A stretch of DNA of 64,000 nt from Cornus controversa (taxonomy: Eukaryota > Streptophyta > Magnoliopsida > Cornales > Cornaceae). Where the stretch lies: the NCBI GenBank assembly GCA_026545225.1, contig CM048846.1, positions 82,849,270-82,913,269 on the forward strand, given 5' to 3'. The notes below the pieces were generated by a model. It did no database searches. It had not been told where the DNA came from and saw only the letters and a program-made list of their open reading frames with translations. Below are positions 48,421 through 59,506 of this stretch, in pieces. Numbering within the stretch: the first letter of the stretch is position 1; each line of letters begins with the position of its first letter. The translations under genes and the position numbers were made by a program.

Positions 48421-50360
48421 ACTGTTCCAAAATTATTAATTTATTAATATTTTGTCTTTTAATTAAACAACAAACAAAAATAAAAGACATTTAAGTTATG
48501 CAAGTTTTAATGATACGCGTGGGATTCATATATTAAATAATAGGAACAAGTTATTTGTCAAAGAATTGTATGTCAAATTTGACAGATATGATTCTATACT
48601 GAATAACAACTAGACATTTGACTATTCGGTCGAAGAAATTTGTACGTCAAAACTATTTATTCAATGCGCCAAGTTCGGAATTGGAGATTAGGGTGGAGAT
48701 GCTCTTACTTTCTTTTTCTTTTTTCTTTTTTTCTTCTTCCCAATTCCTTTCATTCATATATCCTGCAGTAATAAGTATTCATGAATAATGGAATAATTTA
48801 AACCATAGACCTCATCATAAATTTCAAATAAAGAGCAATTAAACACAAACTGACAATACCCAAGTCAAGATGGTGTTATAGATCCACAAGGCCTTACTTC
48901 TGATATTGTGAATTTGTAATATGCAGAGTATATATATATATATATTATGACCTGATGTATCTTTTCCATTTTGTTTTGTGCTAATGCTATTGATACGAAG
49001 ATGATGCATCTGTTAGTGGCTTACAGCTAAAAGTTTGTTCTGTTAATCAGAAATGTGATTGTGTATGTAAGGTGCTCTTTAATAATTCAATTCCTATTAA
49101 GCGCTTATCAATTAACTCTGTTTGATAACACAATTTGAATATCACCGAAAGCGATAAGCACCACTTAAAATGGGATAAAATTTTAAGTGAAAAGGATATC
49201 ACTTATGACTCTGAACAATCAAAATTCAAAAAGTTGTCAAAAAAAATTATTTTTTTTTTATTATCATTTAAGAACTTCAGCACTTCAAATTCAATTTTTA
49301 ATTTTCAATTTTATCAATCAGCACTTAAATATATATGTTGACGTATACGTGTGTTTCTTATTTTTGATTTTTCAGTTAAAGGCTTCCACATCACAACATA
49401 AACATGATCTTATAGACTGTTAAACAGCTTATTTTGCTTTAAGCAATTAGTTACATTGGCACCAAAGATTACATTCAAAGCTCTTCTCTTTCTTAATATT
49501 TCAATATATTTCAATTGAATAAACAGATCTACGTTAAGAGTTTGAGCTTCTTTATTTTCTTCTTCTTTTGTGGAGCTTTAATAGATCCAACATTTCTCAA
49601 TTTTTATAATAATAAAAACCTAAATTTTATAGCTTTTGCTGATGTGTCGTTGCTACGTCGACAACCAGAGAAAAATATCACAAAAAAGGAAAAGATATTT
49701 TAGTTCAAATTTTTTTTATAATTTTAATGTCCTGCAAAAACTAAGCCACCTTAATGCTACATCATCAGCCGGTTGACGATCGTGTTAAATTAATTGGTTG
49801 ATGTAGCATTACTCGAATAAAAACAATAGTCAAGTAAAGTATTATCTCGTTTTCTTTTTCTTTTTTTCTCTCTTTCTTTGTTTTGTAGAACTTTTTGATA
49901 TTTAGAGGCACAAGCCGAGTTAAAATTTAACCCTTTTAGTATTCATTTAAATGGATGCATTTCATTGATATAGCAAGTGCTCAATGGAATATGTCTGTGT
50001 TGTAGTGGGGTGTGTTGCTTTTAGGCGAGCTCAAATCACCATCAAGACAAAAGGCAAGCAAGGCCCTGGCCCAAATCCAAATTAGCTTAGAGCGGCGAAG
50101 ATCTGAAGTTAGCTCTGTTTGAGCGCTTTATTTATGTATAAAGTGTACGTACATATATGACTATATGTATACAAAGTTATATAGACTAATACTAATCCCA
50201 ACTGTAGAACAATTTATATGGTGTACATGTCATGCATTTGTGACAATCTTTTAAGTCACTAGGGTAAGCAACAGCTACAACTGAGATGAAAGCTGCACTC
50301 ACTCCATCAGTTCGGAGTTGGAGGACAAAATTACTATAATAAATTATTACAACAATTACA
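48421..50360. other. Intergenic, AT-rich
   Basis: No gene recognised. 48640-48712 ends GGTGGAGATGCTCTTA, which resembles one terminus of a common plant MITE (TAAGAGCATCTCC inward), but the partner end was not found. Short TA runs at 48932 and a CTTTTTCTTT tract at 48707-48740. Open frames up to 78 codons look like chance. Confidence 0.45.
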
Positions 50361-50475
50361 GAGTTAGCTTGGTGCAATAGTAAAATTGTTCCATTGTAAC
50401 TCGAAGGTTATAAGTTTGAAATAAGAAAACAACCTCTCCTTGTGTAGAGATAAAATTGCGTGCATCTATTTTTCA
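50361..50475 (+). mobile_element. tRNA-derived SINE, Au-like
   Basis: TTAGCTTGGTGCAATAGTAA fits the A box of the Au SINE family, AAGGTTATAAGTTTGAA the B box (eroded GGTTCGAGTC), and AACAACCTCTCC is a conserved block that follows. The end is blurred. Such elements are transcribed by RNA polymerase III and moved by LINE enzymes; this copy is degenerate. Confidence 0.7.
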
Positions 50476-51011
50476 CAGATTTCACAATAAACACAAAGTA
50501 AGTACTATTTGTACTATTAAATTATGAAGTGGTGGTTCACTGCTCCTCTGTCTGTTTTGGGTTTGGCTTTCTCACTCTTTTATTTGGATAGCAGAATTAA
50601 GGAGAGAGATGGAGATGGAGATTAAACACTTCAGCCACAAGCATCGCTTGACCCTCTATGATCACAAACGTAAAGAATATAATCTGGATTACTGTAGAGG
50701 GTGCTCGAGACGCATCTCAAGTTATGATTTCTATATTTGCGAACGATGCAATTATGACATTTGCAAATCATGTGATAGATTAATAGCGGGAGAGATGCAA
50801 CACCACCCCTTTCACAAGATGTTTGGTGTGTGGCTCAAATTCAGTTGTGACAGTTTCCTTTTCCGTTTTGGAAGCCTAAAGACTTGTGGAGTCAGGCTGA
50901 AGACTTGGAGAGAAAGTTATATACATCTATTTTAGAGTTGTGATTGAATTAATAACTTCTTATTAGACTAGGTATGAGAATTCTTCTTCAAAAAGGAATT
51001 GATTTTAGAGA

Positions 51012-51023
51012 CTCTATAAATAG
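51012..51023 (+). promoter_or_regulatory. Probable LTR promoter TATA box
   Basis: CTCTATAAATAG inside LTR1 of the small LTR element; the equivalent in LTR2 is ACTCTATATATA near 51981. Fits a polymerase II TATA box; start site not established. Confidence 0.6.
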
Positions 51024-51364
51024 AAGTAAGGTTAAAGGAAAAAAGAGAGAGAGATGAAAGATGTAAGGGGTTGGTGAATATTGTGAGGAGATGAGAGAGT
51101 ATATGTAATTTCGGAAGGAAGATGTAAAGAGAGAGTGAAAGAGTGTGTGTGGTAGGCATGCTTTTCGCGTGTTGTATATTCTCTTTTCAATATAATGGAA
51201 GCTCTCTCTCCATGGACGTAGCCCTATAGTTGGGTGAACTATGTAAAATATTGTGTTGTGCGTTGATATGTTTGATTATTATCTCCCTATATGCTTGTGT
51301 GATTATTGATGTGATGATATGTTTCCAATTTGCCATACGAAAAGGGAATTAAATTTCCAACAAA

Positions 51365-51376
51365 TGGTATCAGAGC
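51365..51376 (+). promoter_or_regulatory. tRNA-Met primer-binding site
   Basis: TGGTATCAGAGC, two bases after LTR1. Confidence 0.9.
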
Positions 51377-52879
51377 CAATGATGGGTCAGAGCCTATGGT
51401 TGGTCCTGAAAATCAGAGCCGAAAATTGGTGGTGTGTCAGAGCAGAAAGTTGATCGTAAAAATTTATAGAAATATAACCAGAGCTGATGAAGACACAGTG
51501 ATGATGAAAGTGTGAAGCCCATGAGGAATAAATCTTGGAACAAGTCAGAGGATGCTCGTTTTCAAGATATGGCAAGATGATGGTATAGAGAAGAGAGATT
51601 TGTTATTTTCGGCCCAGAAAAATAGTGAGTGAGAAAAGAAAAAGGTGTGGGGGTAGAGATGATGATGATTGATTGGTGGGTTATCATGCATGAGCAATTA
51701 AGTGATGGAGTTCAATTTGAGGTGGAGGAATCTTCAATCGAGGTGAAGCTATGGAGGAGCGCGTTGATAGAATTTGAGCCAAGGTGGAGATTGTTAGGTT
51801 TGTGACTCAAACTCAGTTGTAGCAGTTTCCTTTTTCGTTTTGGAAGCCTAAAGACTTGTGGAGCCATGCTGAAGACTTGGGGAGAAACTTGTATATATCT
51901 ATTTTAGAGTTGTGATTGAATTGGTAACTTATTATTAGACAATGTATGAGAATCCTTGTTCAAGAAGGAATTGATTTTAGAGACTCTATATATACATAGA
52001 TGTAAGGTTAAAGGGAAAAAGACAGAGAGAAAGGAAATATGTAAGGGGTAGGTAAGTATTGTGAGGAAAGGAGAGAGTATATGTAATTTTGGAAGGATTG
52101 AATATACTAAGAGAGAGTGAAAGAGTGTGTGTGGTAGGCATACTTTTCGCGTATTATATATTCTGATCTCAATACAGTAAAATCTCTCTCCATGGACGTA
52201 ACCCTAGAGTTGGGTGAACCATGTAAAATATTATTTTATACATTGATGTGTTTGATTATTATCTCCCTATATGCTTGTGTGATTGTTGATGTGATGATAT
52301 GCTTCTAATGTGCAGAATGAAAAGGGGATTAAATTCCCAACACAAGAAACATCCCTCACTCTTGTCACTGAATCACCTTATAAATCAGAAGATTCTTCTA
52401 ATTCCTGCCGTGACTGCTCCAAGGAATGTGACGGCTTCTTATTCCACTGTTACAAATGTAAATTTGACCTGGACTTTAATTGCCCCAAGTTAATGCCCAC
52501 CACTGACAAGAAGAAAAATAACTACTACTATGCAAGTACAAGTACGGCTAACGAAGATCAACAGATGATCACTCATTCACATCTCATATGACGAACACGG
52601 AGATTAATTTTGATTGCTTTGTGTGCCGACTACCCATTAATAAAAATGGAACGATTTATGTTTGTTTAGAATGCAATGCTATCTTGGATAAATCATATGC
52701 CCAACTACCACAGACGATCGCGCATCAATTTCACCCTCGTCACTCTCTCACCCTTCAAAAGGGTACTTCCGAATATATTAATTATCATTTTCCTCATAGT
52801 TGCATTATGTTGGTATTGTGAGGGTCCCTTCTGGTACAGCTATTCTGAGTGTGAATTTGAACATGAAAAAACCAAAAGC

Positions 52880-53120
52880 TCTGCCCTGCCCTCCTTCTCT
52901 ATCTATCCAAAGGATGGAAGGGCAGAGGCCTTTGGTGTTCCCTCCAGTCAAAAATTGGAGCCTCACAATCACTAGCCAATATGCTTTTCTCTCATGCCTT
53001 TCTTCGTTCATAGTTCGATATTCTTCGTTCATAATTCGATATTTTGGTGTCCTAGGCATAGAGGAACCACACTAATCCATCTTGAACTTGGTGGTTAAAC
53101 TCTACTGCGGTGACGATACT
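52880..53120 (+). other. Nuclear insertion of chloroplast DNA (NUPT): 4.5S-5S spacer and partial 5S rRNA
   Basis: GGCAGAGGCCTTTGGTGTTC, CTCACAATCACTAGCCAATA and TGCTTTTCTCTCATGC are recognisable as the plastid rrn4.5-rrn5 spacer. From about 53040 TATTTTGGTGTCCTAGGC, then GAACTTGGTGGTTAAAC and CTCTACTGCGGTGACGATAC, is the first 80 or so bases of chloroplast 5S rRNA (full length about 121). It ends abruptly at GACGATACT, after which DC1 pseudogene sequence resumes. Differences at several positions normally invariant in plastids (CATAG for CGTAG, CACTAATCCATCTTG for CACCAATCCATCCCG) show C-to-T and G-to-A decay, as expected for an old nuclear copy. Confidence 0.88.
53040..53120 (+). pseudogene. 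rrn5: Partial plastid 5S rRNA (rrn5) pseudogene
   Basis: 5' two thirds of chloroplast 5S rRNA within the NUPT. It lacks the 3' strand of the closing helix and cannot fold into 5S rRNA. Confidence 0.85.
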
Positions 53121-53578
53121 AATCATAACAAAAAGCAATGATAATGATGATCATAGTAGTAGTTTAGAAGTGGTGCAGGAGGAGGTGATTGAAATAGTAC
53201 CATATTTCACCCACCGTATGTTTTGATTTCCTGTTTAATAACCAAGAGGAATTTTAGTTTTTTCTGTTCTACCTATGGGATATCCATTAAGGAGGGTACG
53301 CTACGTTTGTTTTCAATGCGTGTATTTTCTGCACAAATCATGCACTGAATTACCACAACAGATCAAACACCCCTTTCATCCACCACATCCTCTTGTCATA
53401 AACAATAATGTTGAGCAATATGAATGAGAGACATGTCTAATTTCTGTTTACGGCTTCAGCTAAGTTTGTGCCTTTCCTGATTGTTGCTTTGCAAAGGATA
53501 TTATATGTGCTTCGCTGAGGTCAACTGTCAAGTTTCAACTTCACCACCATCCTCTTGCTTTCTTCAACAAGCAGAACC

Positions 53579-53923
53579 TGTTGGAAATAGTGGCTAATTC
53601 ACACACACACAATAATAAAATAAAGGGAGGAACTCTTGGAAGATACTTTATTTCTCACATTTTTTTTTGGTAGAAAATATAACATTATATAGGCTTCAAA
53701 ACAAATATGTAAGACCTATTTGTATATGTCATTACACCCACTAACATAACATTAACTCTCATGTCTTCTACTCCACTAACACAACTTAACTTCCATGTCT
53801 TCCAACAACTCCACCAACACAACTTGCTCCACTAACACAACTTAACTTCCATGTCTTTCACTAGCACAATAATAGCTCCACTAACCTAATAACAATTTAT
53901 TTAATCAAGTTTAATTTTTAACA
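53579..53923. mobile_element. Solo LTR, copia-like, in DC1 repeat 7 (345 bp)
   Basis: Bounded TGTTGGAAATAG...TTTTTAACA; the flanking pentamers GAACC and CAACC match at 4 of 5. DC1 sequence is collinear with the intact gene on either side (CAACAAGCAGAACC left, ACCTATCAAAG right). Contains repeated CCACTAACACAACTTAACTT blocks at about 53772 and 53829. Orientation not determined. Confidence 0.75.
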
Positions 53924-54029
53924 CAACCAACCTATTAAACTCAATAGTACCTATCAAAGAGAAGGTCTTCAGTGCAGCTTTCGTGTAGTTTGCACCAGAT
54001 ATGATCAACTCAGTGTCCCCTATTTTAGA

Positions 54030-54238
54030 TGTCTGCCATGCTATTTCACTGTTGATCGACTTGTTATGTGATCCATTACACTCGCATTTAAGCATAGCAA
54101 TCACGGGCATTCACTCACCCTCATCTATTCTCCCATCAAAGATTGTCTGCCATGCGATTTCACTGTTGACATTACACTCAAATTTAAACATAGCAATCAC
54201 GGGCATTCACTCACCCTCACCTATTCACCCATCAAAGA
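54030..54238 (+). repeat. Tandem duplication of about 100 bp within the DC1 pseudogene
   Basis: CTGCCATGC(T/G)ATTTCACTGTTGA and AGCAATCACGGGCATTCACT...CATCAAAGATTGTC occur twice (about 54030-54150 and 54146-54238). The intact gene at 20145 has one copy, so the duplication is specific to this pseudogene. Confidence 0.8.
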
Positions 54239-54397
54239 TTGTCCAGACGACGATGATCTCTCCGAATATTACTGTGACCTCTGCGAGGAATTAAGAGAGC
54301 TGCGAGAGCCAACTTATTATTGTGATACTGATGGCCACCGCGCATATGTTGCTCATATTAGTTGCGTGTTTAATGAGGTACGTATGCCTGAGAGATA

Positions 54398-54603
54398 GGT
54401 GCGGTTTGATAAAACAAAATTAAGTAGTGAAAATTTTAGGTGCGGTTTGAATTTTTAGATGCCTCTGTTACTTAAAGTTTTATCTCATTTTAAGTGATGT
54501 TTATCGTTTTCAGTGATATTCAAATTTTATTATCAAGCACACTTAATTGGACAAATACTTAATCTTTGTAGAATTAAGCTTTGAATTGAGTTATCAAGCA
54601 CCG
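54398..54603. mobile_element. Probable MITE in the first intron of the DC1 pseudogene (about 205 bp)
   Basis: Left GGTGCGGTTTGATAA and right inward GGTGCTTGATAACTC are imperfect inverted ends; the intact gene lacks this segment between AGATAG and GTAGATT-like sequence. The target duplication is unclear. A GGTGCGGTTTGA direct repeat occurs at 54398 and 54440. Confidence 0.5.
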
Positions 54604-55449
54604 TAGATTCTTACTTTTTTATTTCATATGTGCTACTATATATACTCTAGTTTGGTCTTTGCATACCATTACCTACCCTTATTTGGATTTCGATGGTTAA
54701 TTTTATAATAGAATTTATGGTATTAATAAATATTATTTAAAAATCTCATGAAAATTAATATGATTTCATGCTGCTCTTTTTGGTTTTGAAGCTTAATTTG
54801 CTCATGTCTTTTTATGTTTTGAACCTTAATTTGTTCATGTTACACTTACTTATGTTCTAGGAAGCTTACCAATACTTTTGATGGTCTGCTTCTTGGTTTT
54901 TGCTTCCTATCTTTTCGGAGCTCTCTGTACATTTATATCTATCAATACAATCACTTACTTTACCGAAAAAATAAAAATAAAAAACTGCTCCTCTTTTACT
55001 TGTCTAAATTCCAAATTATTCCAAATGGGTGAATGAGATTTCATATGATTTCCATTTCTTTTCCGAAATCCCAATCCAAAAAAGATTTGTTTCAACCATT
55101 TTTCTTTTGCATTCTTTTCCCAATAGATTTTTAAATGATTAAATTGTTGAAAACCTTTACTATTTGTTTTTTATTTCATATTTTGTTAATACATTGTTGA
55201 CATAAACAAGAAATTTACATAAGCATTTGTAATATGCCAAACCTATATACTATTTAAAATAATTAACAAAACATATATTTGATATTTCATTAACAAAGAT
55301 TTCTATGTTGAGTAATGTCTCCAAGTGATGGGTCATTGGATTTTAGACAAAATTCTGATTACATCTTTCAAAAATGCTTGTTGTGAATAAAAATTATTAA
55401 ATAATAGCCCGGCAATTATATAAATTTATGTAAAAAAAAATTTGGTACA
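54604..55449 (+). other. Intron-1 equivalent of the fourth DC1 copy
   Basis: Aligns in outline with 21660-22340 of the intact gene (TTTCTATGTTGAGTAA, GGATTTTAGACAAAATTCTGATTA, TTCAAAAATG). No other feature seen. Confidence 0.55.
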
Positions 55450-55560
55450 TTATCGAGAAATTAGAGACACTAATAAAAAATTGGATGAACTCCAGGAGAA
55501 ACGTGTACAACATATTGCTGACTACAAAATTGATAAGTTGTATTGTACTTAGTTGTATTA
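55450..55560 (+). pseudogene. Coiled-coil exon remnant of the fourth DC1 copy
   Basis: EKLETLIKNWMNSRRN-type sequence in broken frames corresponds to exon 2 of the 20145 gene (KLETLITNLDELKERRVRHI). The usual acceptor and the first half of the exon are missing. Confidence 0.6.
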
Positions 55561-55666
55561 AGAAATTAGACATAACTTGGTGATGAATGAAACATTATAT
55601 TTAATTAGATTTTTATGTGTTTATTTTATTTAATTAGATTTTTATTTTCATTTTTTAAAAATATAT

Positions 55667-56110
55667 ATGTTATTAATATATCCATTATATTTTCAAAAGA
55701 TAGTTTCCCAAAAAGTTATATCAGCACTTGTGATGTCTGATGAGAAGAGTTGTGTGTTAATCAAGCTAGGAGAGTTGATTTTGAATTTTACATCTGGTAA
55801 GGTCTTGATGCTAAAGGAGGTTTTACATGTGCCTGAAATTTGGAATATTTTGTTCCTGGATCTTTGTGAGTGTTTTTTCAAACCAAATGTAATTTTAGAA
55901 CTATCTAAAAAAATGTCTTCTACTTATTATTGAGTCTATTGATGTGTTGCATAGATTACAAAGACTAATAAATTGAGGATTAATTTCTAAAACACCTATG
56001 AATAAGGATTATAAATTTGAGGTGTGTATGGAATCTAAATTTTCAAGAAAACCATTTAACAATTTAGAAGTTCAACGGAACCTTTGCAATTAATTCTTAG
56101 TGTTTTGTAT
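55667..56110 (+). pseudogene. Ty1/copia pol fragment (protease end and GAG-pre-integrase)
   Basis: The 88-codon frame at 55667 includes LILNFTSGKVLMLKEVLHVPEI, the region after the copia protease; beyond its stop, LHRLQRLIN and EVCMESKFSRKPFNN fit the GAG-pre-integrase zinc region that precedes integrase. Stops and frame changes show decay. It lies between the last two DC1 exon remnants. No LTRs are attached. Confidence 0.75.
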
Positions 56111-56232
56111 TGTTAACAACCGTCTACTTCAAAAGTTTAAGCGGTTATAGAGAATGTAGCTTAAATATATAAATCGTTGAATAAGTTCTCTCACGTATGA
56201 CCTTCTTTTGGTCCAACACGTACTCTGATACC

Positions 56233-56292
56233 AAGTTAGAAGCACTCAAAAAGAAACATGCACGTCATGTCTCATGTGTCGAGCTAAAATGA
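56233..56292 (+). pseudogene. Terminal exon remnant of the fourth DC1 copy
   Basis: LEALKKKHARHVSCVELK followed by TGA matches the ending of the second copy (LEAVKKKRAHRVSYVDLK). It is preceded by ACTCTGATACCAAG, a copia primer-site complement, so the exon start was overwritten by LTR-related sequence. Confidence 0.7.
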
Positions 56293-56745
56293 GGAGTGCT
56301 TTGACTGGGTTTTTAGCATGGAGTCACCATGCTCTGGGTGGTTTCTACAGTGATGCTATGCTAGATATGTGGCATGTTGGTAGTTATATATGTTATGTTT
56401 ACAAGTTGGACAGTTAGATTATTTGCATTTTCTTGGCTACTTCAATAAAACCATATGGATCAGATTTCTATGGCTTAAATATTTAACTGCACACCTTTCT
56501 GTTACTCCTGGTTCTGTTCATAACACCTGTACCGAAGATGGAGTAGAACCTACCTTATGAAGGAAGAAAATTTCTGAAATTTGAAAATTCTCCATTGTTG
56601 CTCATGGACTTGAAGAAAAATCTTTAACATCACACCAAAAGTCAAAACCTCTTCCAAAATAGGTAAATGGCATTCATACATTCAGTTGGTTGGTTTGACT
56701 GGTGGCTGCCAAAAAGGGATAGAATCAGTATAGAAGTCACACTGA
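56293..56745. other. Downstream remains of the fourth DC1 copy
   Basis: Likely 3' untranslated and intergenic sequence. No gene or repeat end identified. Confidence 0.4.
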
Positions 56746-56900
56746 ATGAGAGCGGGAGTGTAAAAGCGGCAAATTTTATGTCATATAGAGAGTGGTAGAA
56801 TACAGAGGCAAATTCTATATCATAGAGAGAGAGTGGCTGAGCGAGAATGGAAGCATGAAAGGGGCAAATTCTATGTCATATAGATAGAGTGGCGTAACTC
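56746..56900. repeat. Minisatellite, unit about 60 bp
   Basis: About three variable units with GGCAAATT(T/C)TAT(G/A)TCATA(T)AGA and GAGAGTGG. A shorter relative (CAATAAATTCTATATCATATAG) lies at 58525-58565. Origin unknown. Confidence 0.65.
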
Positions 56901-56997
56901 GAAAACGACACTCATTTAGAATACTTATGTGACTTTATGTACAGACTCAGACTTAAGTAGTCTAGCCAATGTAGCTGATACCATTGGAAGTAGCCAC

Positions 56998-58440
56998 CCT
57001 CTTTCATACTAGATTCCATAATGATTTTTCAAAACAAAAATACTTTTGATTTTAAAAACAACTTTCGCAAGACACAACTCACAAATTAGAGAATATTACT
57101 CTGATACCAAGTGTGAATAGCGTGGTACGGAAACGGTTACGAAAGCTTGATTAAAACCTAGAGGGGAGTGATTAAGTTTATTTGTCCATTTGCTTAATTT
57201 TTCAAATTGATTTAATTTTAAGTCCAATTAAAAATTAAAGCAATCCCACAAAATAAGTAAATGAAATAAAGTGCAATAAAATAAAAGAGTGCACCAGATA
57301 TACGTGAAAAACTGGGAACGGAAAAAATCACCCACAGGTGAGGCTTGTAGCCCCAGAGAACCAAATCCATTACCTCAAAGCAAAGTACATCAGACTATGT
57401 CTCATACTCACACTCATTCCACTCTGACAAGAATTTGATGTAAAACATCTCAGGGTTACTCTTGTAACTTCCTGTCCAATTACTGGAGACTTTTGGCTAA
57501 CATCACAATCATTGCAGAAGAGGAATTGGAAGAACACGAACACTTAGTAAGTATTTTGTCCTCTTCATAGTGCGATCTTCTTTTCCTTTCTCGCCAACGA
57601 TCAGTTGTAAAAGAAACCAAATAATTCAATAACTTGATCAATAATAAATCTTTGAAACAATCTTTGAACGATTGATCAAGCAAAGAGAGAGACACAACCT
57701 AATCATTCATTGTGTACGTATGTTTTCTGTCAAAAATATCAATAAAAAATCAAAGTTCTCCGTCAAAAAATATCTCAATGTTTTCTCCCACTAGCAAATA
57801 ATCATTTTGATGTATTTTGAAATCTTATCAAGAGAGAAATCATATGAGGTTTTTATATATGTTTCAACCCTAATTTTCCTTAAAAAATACGTCAAAAACT
57901 AATAGGAAACAAGTCCCAACATTTGAGGAAAGTTCAAAATCAAAACCCAAACAAAATAGGAAGCTAGCATAGCCAAATTCGCCATCAGAGGACAAGGACC
58001 TGTCCAAGGCTCTGCCTTGTTAAAACTAAAGTTCTGAGACTTTTTGAATCAGTTCAGGTTTGGTTTGGAACGGTCCAATCTTGAAAATATTAAAAAATAA
58101 ACTCAAAAACCTAATTTTCAATATCAAAACCTCTCATTTTGAAATCTGTGTTCTCACCACTTTACCTAGATTACGTAACTCTCATACTTGATCAACGATG
58201 TCCACATGCAATCAAAACCTCTCAGAAATTTCAATCTATCAAATCCTTGTTCAATATATTGACGTCTTCTTTCGAAGTTACAAACTTCATGCTTGGTGTA
58301 GAAGTTCATGCTCACTCTCTGTCTTCATGTAAAGTGAAGTTTTCACACCGAAGATTGTCAATTTCAAAATTTACAAGTCACATGAAAGATTGTCAATTAC
58401 AAAATTTATACGTCACACGTAGTACCTTCAGTATCTTCTG
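56998..58440 (-). mobile_element. Copia fragment, copy 4: gag start, primer site and LTR
   Basis: CCACCCTCTTTCATACTAGA at 56998 is the complement of the gag start seen at 15625. TTACTCTGATACCAAG at 57096-57111 contains the primer-site complement, and the LTR begins TGTGAATAGCGTGG at 57112. It shares ACCTAGAGGGG, CACCAGATATACGTGAAAA and TGTGTTCTCACCA with copy 1. Everything downstream of the first few gag codons is missing. The outer LTR boundary is approximate. Confidence 0.65.
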
Positions 58441-59506
58441 CTTGGAATAGTCTTAGACTTCATAAATCTGAAATCATATGGCATAAAGTGGTGCGGTGCG
58501 CACAGAGCGAGAACGGAAGTACAAAAGCAATAAATTCTATATCATATAGATAGAGTAGCGGAGCGCGAGAACGGCATCCATTTAGAATAATTATGTGACT
58601 TATGTACAGATTCAGACTTAAGTAGTGTAGCCAATGTAGCTGATACCATTGGAGGCAGCCAATGAAATTGGCGGCTAAAAGATCCAAAGCTTGTGCAGAT
58701 TTATTATAGCTCAGAAACAGCATGCCTCCTAAGTTCCTAACTTGCTCCCAAGACCTGTAACATTGACGATAATCTAATTTGGAAGCCTAACAGTACCTTC
58801 AGTAACTCTGCTTGGAATACTTTCAGACTCCAGAAATCTGAAGTCAGATGGCATAAAGTGGTGCGATTCCCTCGAACCATTCCCAAACATGCCTTTATAT
58901 TGTGGCTTATCATACTAGATAAACTGGACACTCTGTAAATTTTACAACAGAGGGACATTTCTTCCTCCTCAACATGTGTTTTACAAAGCTCACTGTAAAG
59001 TTCAAAATCACCTGTTTTTTCAATGCAAATTCACCACTAGAACACGGTGGTATATTAGATCTAAATCCTTTTTGGGTTATTTAACCCCCGCAATAAATTA
59101 AAATAAAATATATAAAAAAATAAATTCCAACCAAAGCACCTCAGTTTATGGTACTCTTTATCAATAAAATAGAGGTAAGTGTAGGGAGGGTCCACAATTA
59201 AAACATCATGGTATATATGATAATTTCACAAGCCTGACACAATAGTACAACTCTTATAATAAGATTATCAACAGATTTTATTTCCTTGAAAGTTGTAGAT
59301 CAAACAAAAATTTCAACACTCGAAAGTTTGGATTTTCATTTGTGCTAGAAAAAACAAACCATTTTTAAAGCATCAAATGAGTTAATATGACAGGACATTC
59401 ATAATGGATGCTGCTAACCTAGAAGCATTTTCTGCAATACAAACTACTCACTGCCAATTCTGAAATGCTTGTCCAGTCTAGCCCTGATTCTTCCACATCC
59501 TCTTAC
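58441..59506. other. Duplicated non-coding sequence and 3' flank of the SUA-like gene
   Basis: GTAGCTGATACCATTGGAGG and its neighbourhood (58605-58672) repeat 56935-56997 on the other side of the copia fragment. CTGAA(A/G)TCA(T/G)ATGGCATAAAG occurs at 58468 and 58840. From about 59100 to 59506 the sequence is AT-rich and probably includes the 3' untranslated region of the minus-strand gene. Confidence 0.55.

Larger units (their letters stand above)
50820..52342 (+). mobile_element. Small non-autonomous LTR retrotransposon in the DC1 exon (1523 bp)
   Basis: LTR1 50820-51362 and LTR2 51792-52342 (543 and 551 bases), both TGTT(T/A)GGT...TTCCAACA-type. A perfect duplication CAAGA flanks the element (50815-50819, 52343-52347). 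A tRNA-Met primer site TGGTATCAGAGC stands at 51365-51376 and a polypurine tract AAGGTGGAGATT at 51781-51792. The 429-base interior has several purine-rich GATGA stretches and no gene. It is larger than a TRIM but equally dependent on another element's proteins. Confidence 0.93.
50609..54378 (+). pseudogene. DC1-domain gene (fourth copy), exon 1 broken by several insertions
   Basis: Starts MEIKHFSHKHRLTLYD like the intact gene at 20145 and follows its repeats in order: repeat 1 at 50609-50770; repeat 2 cut by an LTR element (50820-52342) and resuming with a one-base deletion (CATCCCTCAC against CATCCCCTCAC); repeat 3 with an in-frame TGA after MITHSHLI; repeat 4 breaking into plastid DNA at about 52880; repeats 5 and 6 at 53240-53560 with stops; repeat 7 split by a solo LTR and then partly duplicated; repeat 8 at 54240-54378, ending FNE before the donor GAG|GTACGT, the same exon end as in the intact gene. 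It cannot encode a full protein. Coiled-coil exon remains lie at 55450-55560 and 56233-56292. Confidence 0.88.

Noticed and set aside
48640-48720. MITE ending GGTGGAGATGCTCTTA
   Set aside because: Only one terminus is convincing; no partner end or target duplication was found, so no element is called.
53040-53120. Nuclear 5S rRNA gene
   Set aside because: The sequence matches the plastid 5S, not the nuclear form, is truncated, and is joined to the plastid 4.5S-5S spacer.
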